Assembly (NCBI RefSeq): GCF_013185185.1
Contig: NZ_JAAZWE010000004.1
Location: forward strand, 141,758 to 205,757
Direction of reading: 5' to 3'
Source: Saccharibacillus endophyticus
Lineage (GTDB): Bacteria; Bacillota; Bacilli; Paenibacillales; Paenibacillaceae
Length of the DNA stretch: 64,000 bases
The translations under genes were made by a program, and so were the position numbers. The notes under the pieces are model-generated. The model did not search any database. It was not told the DNA's origin and worked only from the letters and a program-made list of their open reading frames with translations. Positions 51,539-62,000 of this stretch are shown here, one piece after another (position 1 is the first letter of the stretch; the number at the start of each line of letters is the position of its first letter).

Positions 51539-53002
51539 TTATTTCAAACGAATTTCCGCATATTCCGAAATTTCTTTCGGATAAGACATGATCTTGAACG
51601 TCAGCGGCTGCGGATAATCGCCCGACGCGTACTGGTACGTCGACGTGGTCGATTTGCTGTTCGGCAAAATCTGATTGATCGATCTTCCGCTTCCGGCTCC
51701 GAATGTCTCAAGCGGGTGCTTCACCCCGTCCGCATCGGTAAAGGTCTCCCACAGGAACATCGTCGACGGAGGATCGTTGCCCTCAAAATATTTGCTCGCA
51801 TCGATCGGATAGCCGAATTGCACCACTTCCGTTCCGTCCGCTCCCGGATTGACGTTCACCGTCATTTTTTCGTCGGGCGCCTGCAGCACTTTTGCCGTCT
51901 CCGTGTTCGCGATCAGCTGCTGTTCTTCGCGATCCAACGCTTCGATCCCGTCTATGCTAAACGCGACGGAATCCGGATTTTTCGGCAGCGGCGTGCGGTT
52001 GAAGGTGAAAATAAAGCGCGACGAATCTTCCGTCAGCATCTCGATTACGCCTACGCCGAGACCGCCTGCGGATTCGACCGTTTCACCGTCCTTCGTTACC
52101 GTCAGCTTGGCCCCGATCAAGCGCGAAATGCTTTTGTCGTTGCCTTCGTCGGGAACCAGCACAATATACCCGCTTTTCGGAGTGATCAGCGCCTGCTCCA
52201 CATGCAAGACCTGCCCCGCTACCGTCAGCGTCTGCCCGGCGGCAAGGTTTTCTTCGAACACGCCGGAGCTGCCCGGATCGACTTTTACTTCGGCCTCCAA
52301 TACCGTCAGTTGCTCGCTGCCTTTGTCATAACCGGGATTTCGCGTACGCGTGTATACGGGCGCCTCCAGCTTGAAGGCTTCCAGATCCGCTCCGGCCGAA
52401 GCATCCAGATCGAATCGCGCATACCCGTACAGACTGCCGTTCACGAAAAAGTCTTGGCGGTCTTCCTGACTGCCGATCTGCTTGCCGGAAGCATCCGTCA
52501 GCTTGCCCAAACTGATCGCGGTCGAACGCACATCCTCTCCGCTGATCTCGTAAAGCAGCGATAATTTCCGGCTGTCCCGCACCGCTCCGTACAATTGCAG
52601 CGTATAATCGTCTCCTTCGACCGTTACGTCGAGCGGCTCCACTTCGCCTTTATCCAACGCGCTTTTCAAAATAGGATCGTTGGACGCGCTGGCACGGAAC
52701 GCTTCGTATTCGCCCCATTCTCCGGTCGGCTGCGGCGCCTCTTCCACGATCGGCGCCGGAACGATGGCCGCGCGCGTCAGATAGTCTCCGCCGCCCGCCG
52801 CGATAAATATGCCGGTCGCCAGCGCCAAACCTGCCGCTCCCGCTCCTCCGTACTGATAAACGCGTCTTCTGGACGATGCCTGCCCGCGCTTTACGCCGCC
52901 GCGAATCGCTCGCATCAATGCCGCATCGTCTACGGACGCTTGGTCGCGGCTATCATCCATGGCTTCTTCTTCAAAAAGCTGCCGAATCCGATGGTCTTTC
53001 AT
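51539..53002 (-). CDS. DUF4179-type anti-sigma factor, module 2 (487 aa)
   Basis: A cytoplasmic N terminus (residues 1-55), membrane helix (about 57-75, GAGAAGLALATGIFIAAGGG) and extracellular domain with YTLQLYGAVRDSRKLSLLYE, TVAGQVLHVEQALITPKSGY and DGIEALDREEQQLIANTE. It is the partner of the sigma gene at 53046, 43 bases upstream. The start MKDHRIRQLF has AAGGAGG 8 bases upstream; the earlier frame to 53104 lies in the sigma gene's end and has no site. It is the second of four DUF4179 paralogs here. Confidence 0.88.
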   Translation of the reverse strand: MKDHRIRQLFEEEAMDDSRDQASVDDAALMRAIRGGVKRGQASSRRRVYQYGGAGAAGLALATGIFIAAGGGDYLTRAAIVPAPIVEEAPQPTGEWGEYEAFRASASNDPILKSALDKGEVEPLDVTVEGDDYTLQLYGAVRDSRKLSLLYEISGEDVRSTAISLGKLTDASGKQIGSQEDRQDFFVNGSLYGYARFDLDASAGADLEAFKLEAPVYTRTRNPGYDKGSEQLTVLEAEVKVDPGSSGVFEENLAAGQTLTVAGQVLHVEQALITPKSGYIVLVPDEGNDKSISRLIGAKLTVTKDGETVESAGGLGVGVIEMLTEDSSRFIFTFNRTPLPKNPDSVAFSIDGIEALDREEQQLIANTETAKVLQAPDEKMTVNVNPGADGTEVVQFGYPIDASKYFEGNDPPSTMFLWETFTDADGVKHPLETFGAGSGRSINQILPNSKSTTSTYQYASGDYPQPLTFKIMSYPKEISEYAEIRLK

Positions 53003-53045
53003 CTTCGTTTCCTCCTTTTCGCTCGTGAAATCCGGTCCGTCTGTC

Positions 53046-53555
53046 CTATACGAGCTCCCGCATTTGCTTGAGTGCCTTATGCAGCCAGGTCTTGACCGTC
53101 CCATCCGGCTTGTTCAGCACCCGCGCAATCTCGGTCAACGTCATATCGTGATAATATTTCAGGATCACGACATGGCGATGCTTCGCGCTCAGTTTGGCCA
53201 ATGCCCGTTCCAGATCGACCCGATTCGAACTGACCATCTCGGCTCCCCGATCTTCTCCGGCCTTGTCCGACACGATTACCCGCTTGCGTTTCCTCAGTTC
53301 GTCCATGCAGCAGTTGATCAAAATGCGAATCATCCACGGTAAAAACAATGCGTCGTCCTTGAGCGATTTGCGCTTGATCCATGCTTTGCAAGACGCTTCC
53401 TGAATCGCTTCGAGCGCATCTGCCTCATTGTGCAAATAACTGAAAGCGATCCCGTATAACTTCCGTCGATGCTCGGCTATTTTGCCGATAAAAAACTCTT
53501 CGCTGTCAGCGACTGCGCGCGCGCCTTCCTGCTTCGCTTCTATCGGTGCGTCCAC
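53046..53555 (-). CDS. ECF sigma factor, module 2
   Basis: A 169-aa sigma factor with region 2 (YGIAFSYLHNEADALEAIQE, WMIRILINCCMDELRKRKR) and region 4 (HRHVVILKYYHDMTLTEIAR, VLNKPDGTVKTWLHKALKQM). The GTG start MDAPIEAKQ is chosen because AAGGAGGG lies 7 bases upstream; the TTG at 53561 is too close to it. The anti-sigma gene follows after 43 bases. A strong inverted repeat (53600-53650) lies just upstream and may be its control site. Confidence 0.92.
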   Translation of the reverse strand: MDAPIEAKQEGARAVADSEEFFIGKIAEHRRKLYGIAFSYLHNEADALEAIQEASCKAWIKRKSLKDDALFLPWMIRILINCCMDELRKRKRVIVSDKAGEDRGAEMVSSNRVDLERALAKLSAKHRHVVILKYYHDMTLTEIARVLNKPDGTVKTWLHKALKQMRELV

Positions 53556-53599
53556 CTGCAACCCCTCCTTTTACAACCCTTTCAACTCTTAATCGGAGG

Positions 53600-53650
53600 A
53601 TTACGTTCGAATGAAAGGCGCACGCTTCAGGTGCGTTTCATTCGGGCGTA
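53600..53650. repeat. Inverted repeat upstream of sigma module 2
   Basis: CGAATGAAA...GCAC pairs with GTGC...TTTCATTCG over a short loop, about 13 base pairs in two arms. TGAAAC on the minus strand lies in one arm and resembles an ECF -35 box, so it could be part of an autoregulated promoter or a transcript hairpin. Confidence 0.5.
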
Positions 53651-53762
53651 ACCTTACCTTTAGCGTTGACAAGGTGCTGCCACGCGTGTTTCTTTTTTTA
53701 ATCGATTATGTATCATAGACGGCGTTTAGGCCGCGAACGGTTTTCGAATTCGAAAAAATAAA

Positions 53763-53801
53763 CAAAAAACCGCGAAGGCCGATGAGGACTCCACGGTTTG
53801 A
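53763..53801 (-). terminator. Possible terminator of anti-sigma module 1
   Basis: On the minus strand ACCG..G pairs weakly with CGGT around a loop and is followed by six T and a T-rich stretch, 20 bases after the anti-sigma stop. Confidence 0.45.
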
Positions 53802-53820
53802 TCGAATGACGGACGGCGGA

Positions 53821-55236
53821 TCATTTTAACAACACTTCCTGCTCGTCGCGAATGCCTCCCGGGTACATGCTGATCGTAAAGGTCAACGGCTGCGGATAGT
53901 CTTGATCGGGAATGTAAAACGTATCGCTCGCAGACTCGCTGTCTCCTTTTCCCGTTTGCATTGCTCCTTCTGACGATACCATCTCGTGTTCCTTGCCGTC
54001 GCCGTCCGTAAATACGGCATTGAGCCTCATAGAGCCGAGTCGTCCGAATTCGTCTTCATGAACCGGATAGTGAACGGCAACCTGCCTGGTGTTTGCTTTG
54101 GCTTTGGTTACCTGCAAGGCAAAGCCGTCTTCCGGTGCTTGAAGCACGCTTTCTTCCTCCGTGTTCAACACCAGATTAAGCTGCTCCTTCGACAACGATT
54201 GGATACCTGTCACACCGAACAATAGAGCGTCGGGATTGACGATTCCGATTTGGTTTACAAAACTCATCTCCCAACCCTGCCGCCCTTCGATAAGGGAAGG
54301 AACGCTCGGCTCTTGAAGCTTGAAAGTCTGTTCGTCTTGCTCAAGAGTCAAAGTCGGCTCAATGAGATCAAACAGCTTATCCGTATTGTCCGGGTCTTCG
54401 GATACGTTCAAATACACGGAAATCGGAGTAAGCAGCACCCGATGGACTTGTATAATCTGGCCGGACACGATCAGCTGCTTGGGTTGGTCGTAAACGATTT
54501 CTTGTTCTTGCGACGAAGTCGACGGGAGGCGTAACGGAACGACGAACGTTCCGAGCCGTTTTCCTTGGTCGGGAGACCGCAGAGATAAAGCATCTACCTT
54601 CAAATTGAAAGTCTCCGCCCTGTTTTCGGCTTCTCCGCTGAAAAACAATGTCGCGTAACCGTATGTGGCTCCTTCTCCGGTATTGAAGTACGTCCGATGA
54701 ACCCAATTCTTGGTCGTCGTTTCTTTTCCGTAAAAGGCATCCAGCAGCTTCGGCGTATCCCACTCTGCCGCTTCTCCCTCCGGCGACTTCAACTTGTACA
54801 ACAACGTCACGCTGCGGCTATCCCGAATCATGCCCTCGATCTTCAAGTTCATGCCGTTCTCTTCGACCGACACCGCATCCGCCGGTTCGATGAACCCTTG
54901 CTTCCAAGCACTGCTTAGTCTGTCGTTGCCGTTCAGTAATTTAAGAAAAGGCTCCCACTTGTCAGCTTCCGGAAGAAATGACGAGTGATGCGTGCCGCTG
55001 TGGCCGAAAACGCCTTGCAGCGGCCCTGAATCCGCGAACAGCAAGGCCCCTGCCGCAATCGCCGCCGCAACTCCGCCGTAAATCATGCCTTTCCTGCGCG
55101 GCTTCCCATTCTCCGCACGCCGCATCCCCTTGCGAATCGCCGCGCTGCGCTCCGCTGCCGAAGGCATGGTTGACAGATGACGAAGAGTCTCGGCGTCCTG
55201 CCGGATTCTTTTTTCCAAGTGATCATTCATCTGCAT
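53821..55236 (-). CDS. DUF4179-type anti-sigma factor, module 1 (471 aa)
   Basis: A cytoplasmic N terminus (about 50 residues with RRAENGKPRRK), a membrane helix (about 52-70, MIYGGVAAAIAAGALLFA) and a long outer domain. Shared blocks: MNLKIEGMIRDSRSVTLLYK, VSGQIIQVHRVLLTPISVYL, GIQSLSKEQLNLVLNTEE. The TW-rich loop before them is the most divergent part of the family here. It is partner to the sigma gene at 55253, 16 bases upstream. The start is the ATG at 55236 or the ATG two codons later; both follow GAGAGGAAG. Confidence 0.87.
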   Translation of the reverse strand: MQMNDHLEKRIRQDAETLRHLSTMPSAAERSAAIRKGMRRAENGKPRRKGMIYGGVAAAIAAGALLFADSGPLQGVFGHSGTHHSSFLPEADKWEPFLKLLNGNDRLSSAWKQGFIEPADAVSVEENGMNLKIEGMIRDSRSVTLLYKLKSPEGEAAEWDTPKLLDAFYGKETTTKNWVHRTYFNTGEGATYGYATLFFSGEAENRAETFNLKVDALSLRSPDQGKRLGTFVVPLRLPSTSSQEQEIVYDQPKQLIVSGQIIQVHRVLLTPISVYLNVSEDPDNTDKLFDLIEPTLTLEQDEQTFKLQEPSVPSLIEGRQGWEMSFVNQIGIVNPDALLFGVTGIQSLSKEQLNLVLNTEEESVLQAPEDGFALQVTKAKANTRQVAVHYPVHEDEFGRLGSMRLNAVFTDGDGKEHEMVSSEGAMQTGKGDSESASDTFYIPDQDYPQPLTFTISMYPGGIRDEQEVLLK

Positions 55237-55252
55237 TCGCTTCCTCTCCCTT

Positions 55253-55786
55253 CTAGCGATGACGTTCCAGCTTTGTCCGCATCTGCTTTAACGCGCGATA
55301 TAATCGACTCTTCACCGTACTCTCCGGTTTGCCCAGAATCTCTGCGATTTCCGCCAGCGTCATATCGTGGTAGAAGCGCAGAATCAAGACGTGCTGATAC
55401 TTTTGCGGCAGATTGCTCAGCACATGTTCCAAATCCGACTGATCCGAGCTTTGCATCTGCGCCATTCCCGGTGCGCTCCCGCGCTCCCCGATCTGTTCGA
55501 CCGGAATCACCCGCTTGCGCCGCCTTAGCTCATCCATGCAGCAGTTAATCAGAATACGGATCAACCACGAGTCGAATAATTGGTCGTTTTTCAGCGATCC
55601 GCGCTTCGCCCAAGACCGGTACGACGCTTCTTGCAGCATCTCCAGCGCATCCGCTTCACTGCGCAGATAACTGTAGGCGATACTGTACAGCTTCCCGCTT
55701 TGTCTGTCGATTCGCTCGAAAAACCGTTCTTCCTCTCCGTGACGAACCCGCTGCTCCGCCTCTTCCGTTTTCAACGTCCCGGCCAC
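55253..55786 (-). CDS. ECF sigma factor, module 1
   Basis: A 177-aa sigma factor: region 2 (YSIAYSYLRSEADALEMLQE, WLIRILINCCMDELRRRKR) and region 4 (YQHVLILRFYHDMTLAEIAE, ILGKPESTVKSRLYRALKQM). The GTG start VAGTLKT has AGGGGGGA 6 bases upstream; the GTG at 55807 has no site. Upstream on the minus strand TGAAAC followed 18 bases later by CGTC lies about 50 bases before the start, close to, though two bases longer than, a standard ECF promoter. That would be consistent with autoregulation. Confidence 0.92.
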   Translation of the reverse strand: MAGTLKTEEAEQRVRHGEEERFFERIDRQSGKLYSIAYSYLRSEADALEMLQEASYRSWAKRGSLKNDQLFDSWLIRILINCCMDELRRRKRVIPVEQIGERGSAPGMAQMQSSDQSDLEHVLSNLPQKYQHVLILRFYHDMTLAEIAEILGKPESTVKSRLYRALKQMRTKLERHR

Positions 55787-55861
55787 CTCATTCCCCCCTC
55801 TTGTCACTTTGCACCGCTATGACGGATTGTTCCCCGTGGAAAGTTTCATTTGTCGGAAAAA

Positions 55862-55910
55862 AGAAAAAAAGCCGCGCGCGTTCCTTTTCAGGATACGACG
55901 CACGGCCGGT
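55862..55910 (-). terminator. Terminator of the GH65-PGM fusion gene
   Basis: On the minus strand GCCGTGCGTCGT pairs partly with ACGCGCGCGGC and is followed by seven T. It is the only hairpin between this gene and the sigma operon. Confidence 0.7.
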
Positions 55911-55958
55911 TATGGAACAGCGTTGCTTATTTAATCGGGATTATCATTGCGATCAACG

Positions 55959-58952
55959 TTAGCCTTTTAACTCCCGCTTCGGAAATTCTTCCATCCATTC
56001 CCGCAGCAGCGCCGGAGTCAGATCAGCGGGGGTTGCGACATGATGATCGGCATCCGGCAGCGTCTCCTCGGTCCCGATACCGACCGCCGGCATGCCCGCG
56101 CGATGAATCGCGAGCACGCCGGCTTCCGCGTCTTCGATTCCGATGCAGCGCAGCGGATGCACGCCGAGTCCTTCAGCCGCGTTCAGGAAAATTTCCGCGT
56201 CCGGCTTTTGCAGCGCTACTGCTCCGGCATCGGCCACGTAATCGAACAAGTCGGTTACGCCGAGGCGATCGAGCACCGTCGGAGCGTTGCGGCTGGCGGA
56301 AGCCAAAGCGACGAGGATACCGTCCCGGCGCAGCGCCTTCAGCAGCTTGCGCACGCCCGGCAGAAGCGCGTCCGGCGTCAACGTCTCCAGCAGCTCTTTG
56401 TAGCGTTCGTTTTTTTGATCGGCCAACTTGACCAGTTCGTCTTGCGAAAACTCGCGGTCGCCGTTTTTGAGGATCAGCTTCAGCGAAGCCATCCGGTCGA
56501 CGCCTTTGAGCTTCTCGTTGTATTCGCGGTCGAACGGAATGTTCAGCTCGTCGGCCAACTCTTTCCACGCCTGATAGTGCAGCTCGGCCGTGTCCGTGAT
56601 GACTCCGTCAAGGTCGAACAACACGCCGCCCAAAATCCGGTTCGGCAAGGTGAGTTCTTCCTCAAGTTCCGCTTCGACGCCGAAATGCTCGATTTTGACC
56701 GGGTCGCCTTCCAGCACGCGATAAGTGGTCGAATCGGCAGAAATGTTGATATGCAGACGCCGTCCTTTCCATTTGAGCGAAAAGGCGTAACGTTCCCATT
56801 GATCCGGGATGACCGGACGGAAGCTCAGCTTGTCCTCGTCCTGTTTCATGCCCGCAAAGCCGTTCAGGATCGCCAAGCGACTCCCTGCCATAGCCGCGGC
56901 GTGGATGCCGTCCTTCACGTTGCCGTGCGTATCGTCCAGATCGAGCCGCGCCGTTTCCATAAAGAACTCGTACGCCTGATCCAGATAACCCAGCTCCGAC
57001 GCGACCATGGAATGCACGCAGGCGGACAGCGAAGAGTCGTGAGTCGTCAATCCTTCATAGTAAATGTAGGCACGAGCTTTTTCCGCACGGGTGAATCGAT
57101 CGGGATGCAAGTGGAACGCGAGCACCAGATCGGCCTGCTTCAATACCTGATGGCGGTAAATGTCCATCGGGTGATAATGCAGCAGCAGCGGATATTTGTC
57201 TTTCGGCGTATCGGCAAAGTTCCATGGGGCTTTATGCAAGAACGTGTCATCTTGGCCGATCATGCCCTGCTCGCGGTAAATGAACATTTCCTCGGCCATT
57301 TTGCGCCAAGATCCGATCTCGGCATCGCTCACCTGAAGCCGGTCGCACAATTCCTCGCAGCGTCCTTCGTGCATGTCCTTCATTTCTTCCATCAGCTTCA
57401 CGGTATATTCGAATTGATCCTGGACCATGACGTTGGTGTAGGCATTGTTGTTCACCAGCGCCGTGTACTCGTCCGGTCCGGTCACGCCGTTGATGCAAAA
57501 TCCTCTTCCGGGGATAAAGCTTCCGTAATCGGCGAAAAAGCGGCTCGTTTCGATCAGGATTTCCAGACCGTCACCGTACTTGTAGTCCGGGTCGTCGACG
57601 GCTTCATTGTAAATCTTGATCGCATGCGCGATATCGGCATTGATATGGATCTGCGCCGTCCCTGCCGGGAAATACGCCGACGTCTCTTTGCCGCTAATCG
57701 TCCGCCAAGGGAACAACGCGCCTTTGAAATTGAGCTTTGCCGCCCATTCGCGTGCTTCGGGCAGGATGTAATGACGGTAATCGAGCAGCTTGCGCGCAAT
57801 CTCCGGCTCGGTGTACAGGAAGAACGGCAGCACGTACATCTCCGTATCCCAGAAATAGTGTCCTTCATAGCCTTCGCCGGTCAGTCCTTTTGCCGCCATA
57901 TTGGTACGACCGTCGCGACCTACGGATTGGAACATATGGTAAGCGCTGAAACGAAGCCCCTGCTGGAGCGCTTCGTCGCCTTCTATCGCAATGTCCGCGG
58001 ACATCCAGAACTCGTCAAGAATGCCTTCCTGAACAATGGCATAGCTCTCGTAACCGCGTTCCCAGGCTTCATCCAACTGACGAATGCCTTCTTTCCACAG
58101 ATCGCCGATATTCGGTTCCTCCGAAGCATGGTAGACGACGTATTTCTCCAACGTGAATTGTTCTCCGGCTTGAGCAGAAACGGTAAACCGCTTTTCCACT
58201 CTGCCGCTCGACGAATCGGTCTCCAGCTCGTAATCGCCGCCCGAAAATTTATGCTCGGCCGCGCAGGTCACGTGAAATCCGGTTACCCGGGTACGCTGCG
58301 CGATGCCCATATACGTTTTGTTTTCGCGCATCTCCAACGTCGTCAGCACGGGACCCGAGAACGAAGAACCGGAACGCGGATCGCCCGAAGACGACTGATT
58401 CACGACGTTGCCGTCGATCTCCGATTCGAAACGGATTTTCCCGTCGAAATTCATCGGCTTGACCGTGCAGCGCAAAAGCAGCAGGTGCGGATCATCGAGC
58501 GAAGCCATGCGTTCGAAAGTGATTTCCACTTCCCGGCCTTCAAGCGAGCGCCACTGGATCGTTCGGGTGACCGTGCCTTTTCGCATATCGAGTTGACGCC
58601 AGTATGCGAACAAAGTGCCTTGGAACATATGCACAGGTTCGTCTTCCAACCAAATCCGGATGATCTGCGCGTCTGCGACATTCAGCATCGTCTCGCGGTC
58701 ATGGGCGGAACCGTAGGTCTCTTCCCCGTAAACGATCGGCGCCGATTCATAGAAGCCGTTAATATAGGTTCCGCGCAAGGAGGTCCCTAACGGTCCGTAA
58801 TAGCCTTCCTCGAAATTGGCACGCATGCCGATGTATCCGTTCGCCACCGCGAAGATGGTTTCGTCGCGCAAATTCTGGTCGGTATCCAATGTATGCTCGG
58901 TTATTGTCCATGGTTCATACGCATAGATTGGTCCGGCGGATGAATGCTTCAT
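55959..58952 (-). CDS. Fusion of GH65 disaccharide phosphorylase and beta-phosphoglucomutase (997 aa)
   Basis: Residues 1-765 form a glycoside hydrolase family 65 phosphorylase: the N-terminal TRDETIF-type sandwich, YFWDTEMY (366-373) and the general-acid motif GPDEY with Glu495. Residues 776-997 form a HAD-type beta-phosphoglucomutase with GVLFDLDGVITDT (Asp780 nucleophile, Asp782 acid/base) and later QKPDAEIF and GIEDAEAGV. The phosphorylase would split maltose (or a related alpha-disaccharide) with phosphate to beta-glucose 1-phosphate, and the second domain would turn this into glucose 6-phosphate. The ATG at 58952 has GGGAGG 7 bases upstream; the longer frame lacks a site. The exact disaccharide is not decided by the sequence. 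Confidence 0.92.
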   Translation of the reverse strand: MKHSSAGPIYAYEPWTITEHTLDTDQNLRDETIFAVANGYIGMRANFEEGYYGPLGTSLRGTYINGFYESAPIVYGEETYGSAHDRETMLNVADAQIIRIWLEDEPVHMFQGTLFAYWRQLDMRKGTVTRTIQWRSLEGREVEITFERMASLDDPHLLLLRCTVKPMNFDGKIRFESEIDGNVVNQSSSGDPRSGSSFSGPVLTTLEMRENKTYMGIAQRTRVTGFHVTCAAEHKFSGGDYELETDSSSGRVEKRFTVSAQAGEQFTLEKYVVYHASEEPNIGDLWKEGIRQLDEAWERGYESYAIVQEGILDEFWMSADIAIEGDEALQQGLRFSAYHMFQSVGRDGRTNMAAKGLTGEGYEGHYFWDTEMYVLPFFLYTEPEIARKLLDYRHYILPEAREWAAKLNFKGALFPWRTISGKETSAYFPAGTAQIHINADIAHAIKIYNEAVDDPDYKYGDGLEILIETSRFFADYGSFIPGRGFCINGVTGPDEYTALVNNNAYTNVMVQDQFEYTVKLMEEMKDMHEGRCEELCDRLQVSDAEIGSWRKMAEEMFIYREQGMIGQDDTFLHKAPWNFADTPKDKYPLLLHYHPMDIYRHQVLKQADLVLAFHLHPDRFTRAEKARAYIYYEGLTTHDSSLSACVHSMVASELGYLDQAYEFFMETARLDLDDTHGNVKDGIHAAAMAGSRLAILNGFAGMKQDEDKLSFRPVIPDQWERYAFSLKWKGRRLHINISADSTTYRVLEGDPVKIEHFGVEAELEEELTLPNRILGGVLFDLDGVITDTAELHYQAWKELADELNIPFDREYNEKLKGVDRMASLKLILKNGDREFSQDELVKLADQKNERYKELLETLTPDALLPGVRKLLKALRRDGILVALASASRNAPTVLDRLGVTDLFDYVADAGAVALQKPDAEIFLNAAEGLGVHPLRCIGIEDAEAGVLAIHRAGMPAVGIGTEETLPDADHHVATPADLTPALLREWMEEFPKRELKG

Positions 58953-59066
58953 GTATGTTCCTCCCATTCCTATCGTGATCTCCTCTGCAACACATCTCAA
59001 CTTATTACCCACCTGGCTTCGGGTAAGTAACTTTATTGCAGGGAAAAGGGAAAGAGAAATTAAAAT

Positions 59067-62000
59067 TCAATGATTGACCTCGGCCTGAAAATCATCTTTG
59101 TATGACTTGTCCGCATTGAAAAAGACAATATCGCCGTCTTTTAGCGCAAACGTGTTTTTCCATGAATCTTGCACGCTAAGCTTAAACCCTTCCAGCGACC
59201 ACTGATTCATGAGCGGGGCGTTGATATACTGCAAATGCGGCGCGTTCAGGTTGCCCTCGCGGATGCTCTCGATGTTAAAATTCAAGATGATATAGCCGTC
59301 CCGCAGGAAGACCGGATCGCGCTTCGTCAGACCGCCGTGCGTCCGTCCGTATTCGGCCAGGTTGGTTCCTTTGACTACGACATACGGATCGCCTGGTAGG
59401 CTGTAATGCCCATACCACTTTTGTACCGCCGCATTGGCACGCGCAAAATCGACCGAACCGGGGAGGTTGGCCTTGGGTCCGATCAGCGTGCGGATTTGCT
59501 CCGGCAGCAGCAGGAGATCAAAACCGCCAATCGGCGTTTTTTCTTTGGTGAAGCGGCGGATGTAGTCGGCGATAAACATGTCGCGACTGACGCCGTTCAT
59601 TTCCGCAAACGTGTAGTAGTTGTCGTACTTATATCTGGCAGTATCGGTCAATTCCTCCTCGGGTACGTTGCGCAGGCGGTCGTTTAGAATGATGTAGCGC
59701 TCTTCCGTGTCTTCCGGCGATCCGACCTTGATGAACGTTCGGTGGTCGTCGTTGTAGTACAGATCGACAGGCGTTTGGGTCTTGCCGTCTGTGCTGACGA
59801 ACGTGAAGCTTGGCGTAATTCGGATGCCGTCGGTTTTGCCGAACATATTGCCTTTGGTCTTCAAGTCGAACTTGATGTGGTAGCCGGTTTTCACCGTGAT
59901 GTTTTTCATCCCTTCGAGCGGGTTGCTGCCCGGCAGAATCGGTAGGGTGAACGGCGGTGCGTTTCCGCGCGCGGCTCCGTCGATCCCTTGCAGTCCGGTC
60001 CAGTAGGTGTTGCCGGTGTAGACGGCGCTGCCTTCTTGGGTGCGGAAAACCATCTCCCAATTGTAATCGGCGATATCCGTGATGTGGAAATCGTATAAAC
60101 GGCCGATCACTTCAACGTCGACGGTGTCGCTTGCACCGTGGTGGATGAGATCGAAGTTTGCATCTTGTTGGGTTGGTTGAACATCCGGTGCGTTTTCGGC
60201 GGTATTGCGGAAGGTGACGGTGTAGTCGCCTTCGTCGACCCAGACGGGAAGGAAGAATTCGGTCGTGATCTGAGAGATCGGGATATTGATCCAGGTGCCT
60301 TTCGGGTAGAACGTTGTTCGATCAGCGGAATATGTATCGAACGGGAAAGAAACTTCTTTGCTTCGGAAATACTTCGCGTAGTCGCGATTGCCGTACCCCG
60401 GGTAGTTTTGATGCTGCCCGCTGGTTGGCATTGTGATTGTAAATGGCCGATCCAAGATGAACGCTTGACGACTGTAGTTCGGCGTCGTTTTTTGGTTGTG
60501 CGCGGCATCATCGGATGTGGACGAATAGTTCACGACCGGGGTGTGCACCGTAACCGGGTTGATGCCCGGGATTGGATACGTGTCGCCGTCTTCGGCGTCG
60601 TAGTTGTCGCTCAGCCCGGCGTACGTGACGGTACCCATACTTGGAGCCGCCATTCGGTTGGTTTTCGTCATGGGGATCATATGGTCGGGACTGTATAGCA
60701 CGTTTCGGCTGATCATGGTTCCGTTTGGTATTTTGCTCGGGACGGGTGTTTGGACTTCGGCTTCTTGGTCACTCATAATCGTTTGACCGTTGAAGACGAC
60801 TTTATCGTTTTTACCTTTGACTTGTCCGATTTTTTCTTCAACGTAGCCTTGGGCGAGATCAATGTCGTTGCTTGGTGAAGGTTTGGACGTTCCGCCGTCT
60901 CTTTCAATTACACCCGGTGCGACAAACGCCGCCGGTTTATCCGGAGCGGTGTATTCGCCGTTTTTCTCTAATGTGAGTGTTGGCGGTACATATCCGTTTG
61001 GATAAATGGTGATGGTTTCGCCTTCAAACGCGTAGTTTTTGAGTTCCGCGCTATCGATCTGGTAAATTCCCAGTTTTTCAACGGTCCAATACGTGAAGTA
61101 TCGTTCGGTATGAATCGGATAAATTACCTGGGCATCTTCTTGCTGCGGATTGGGTATTCGTGTCGGTACAGGCGGTGTTGCCGGGTTTGGTTGGCCGGGG
61201 TCCCATTTCAGCACGTAGAGCTGCGTGACATCGACCTCATAAATGCAGGTTACTTTGTGTTCTTGGAACTTATATTGGTTCAAATAATTTTTGGTTAAGA
61301 CATTGCCGTACAGACTCTCCGATGTCGGAATGCCTTGCAGCACATCAAAGATTTCGCGGTCCCGCTGGTCAGCTTTGATTACGGCACTTGGGTTGGGTTT
61401 CATCCCTTCGGCGTCCCCTTCGATCGTCCGTCCTTCTCGGACGTTACAAAAGCCGATTGATTCGCCCGTTTCCGGCTCCCCTTTTTCGGTGTAGACCCAA
61501 TACGAATCCGGATATTGATACGTGAAGGATTTCATTTGGAATTTGTACGCCGCGTAGTAGAACACCATGGCCTGCGCATTATCACCTTTCGTACCGTACT
61601 TCACCATGGGTGCCGTATCGCTATCCCGCAGATAATATTTATTCCGTGTGGGCCCATGTTTTTGTGTAAACTGTATTGTTGCGTAATCGAGACTTCGGGT
61701 TGGTGTGTTTTCGTTGCCATCAGGTTCAACACCGATTATAATGCTCTCAATTTCTGTAGAACTGTCATTTGTACCGGTTATAGGTAAGTTTCCCGTATCT
61801 ATGTCTACATCATTATTGACGACTACATTCGTCCCATTTGGTGTGTTCGGGTTTTGTTGTCGAATCGTATCAGCAGTATTGTCAATATAGGATGTTGGGA
61901 TTTGGACATCTTTACCATTAAGTTCGCCAAAATAATTTTTTGTTCTTGGGTATTTGATTGTTAATCGAACTTCTTTGTACGGGTATTCCCGGTATTTGAA

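Noticed and set aside
56040..58790. Very long antisense open frame (more than 900 codons) opposite the GH65 gene
   Set aside because: It is a shadow of a GC-rich gene: no ribosome-binding site, implausible composition, and the opposite strand has clear GH65 and HAD motifs.
59406..60698. Several plus-strand frames of 60-190 codons opposite the 1150-aa gene
   Set aside because: They lack ribosome-binding sites and lie within a well-supported secreted protein gene.
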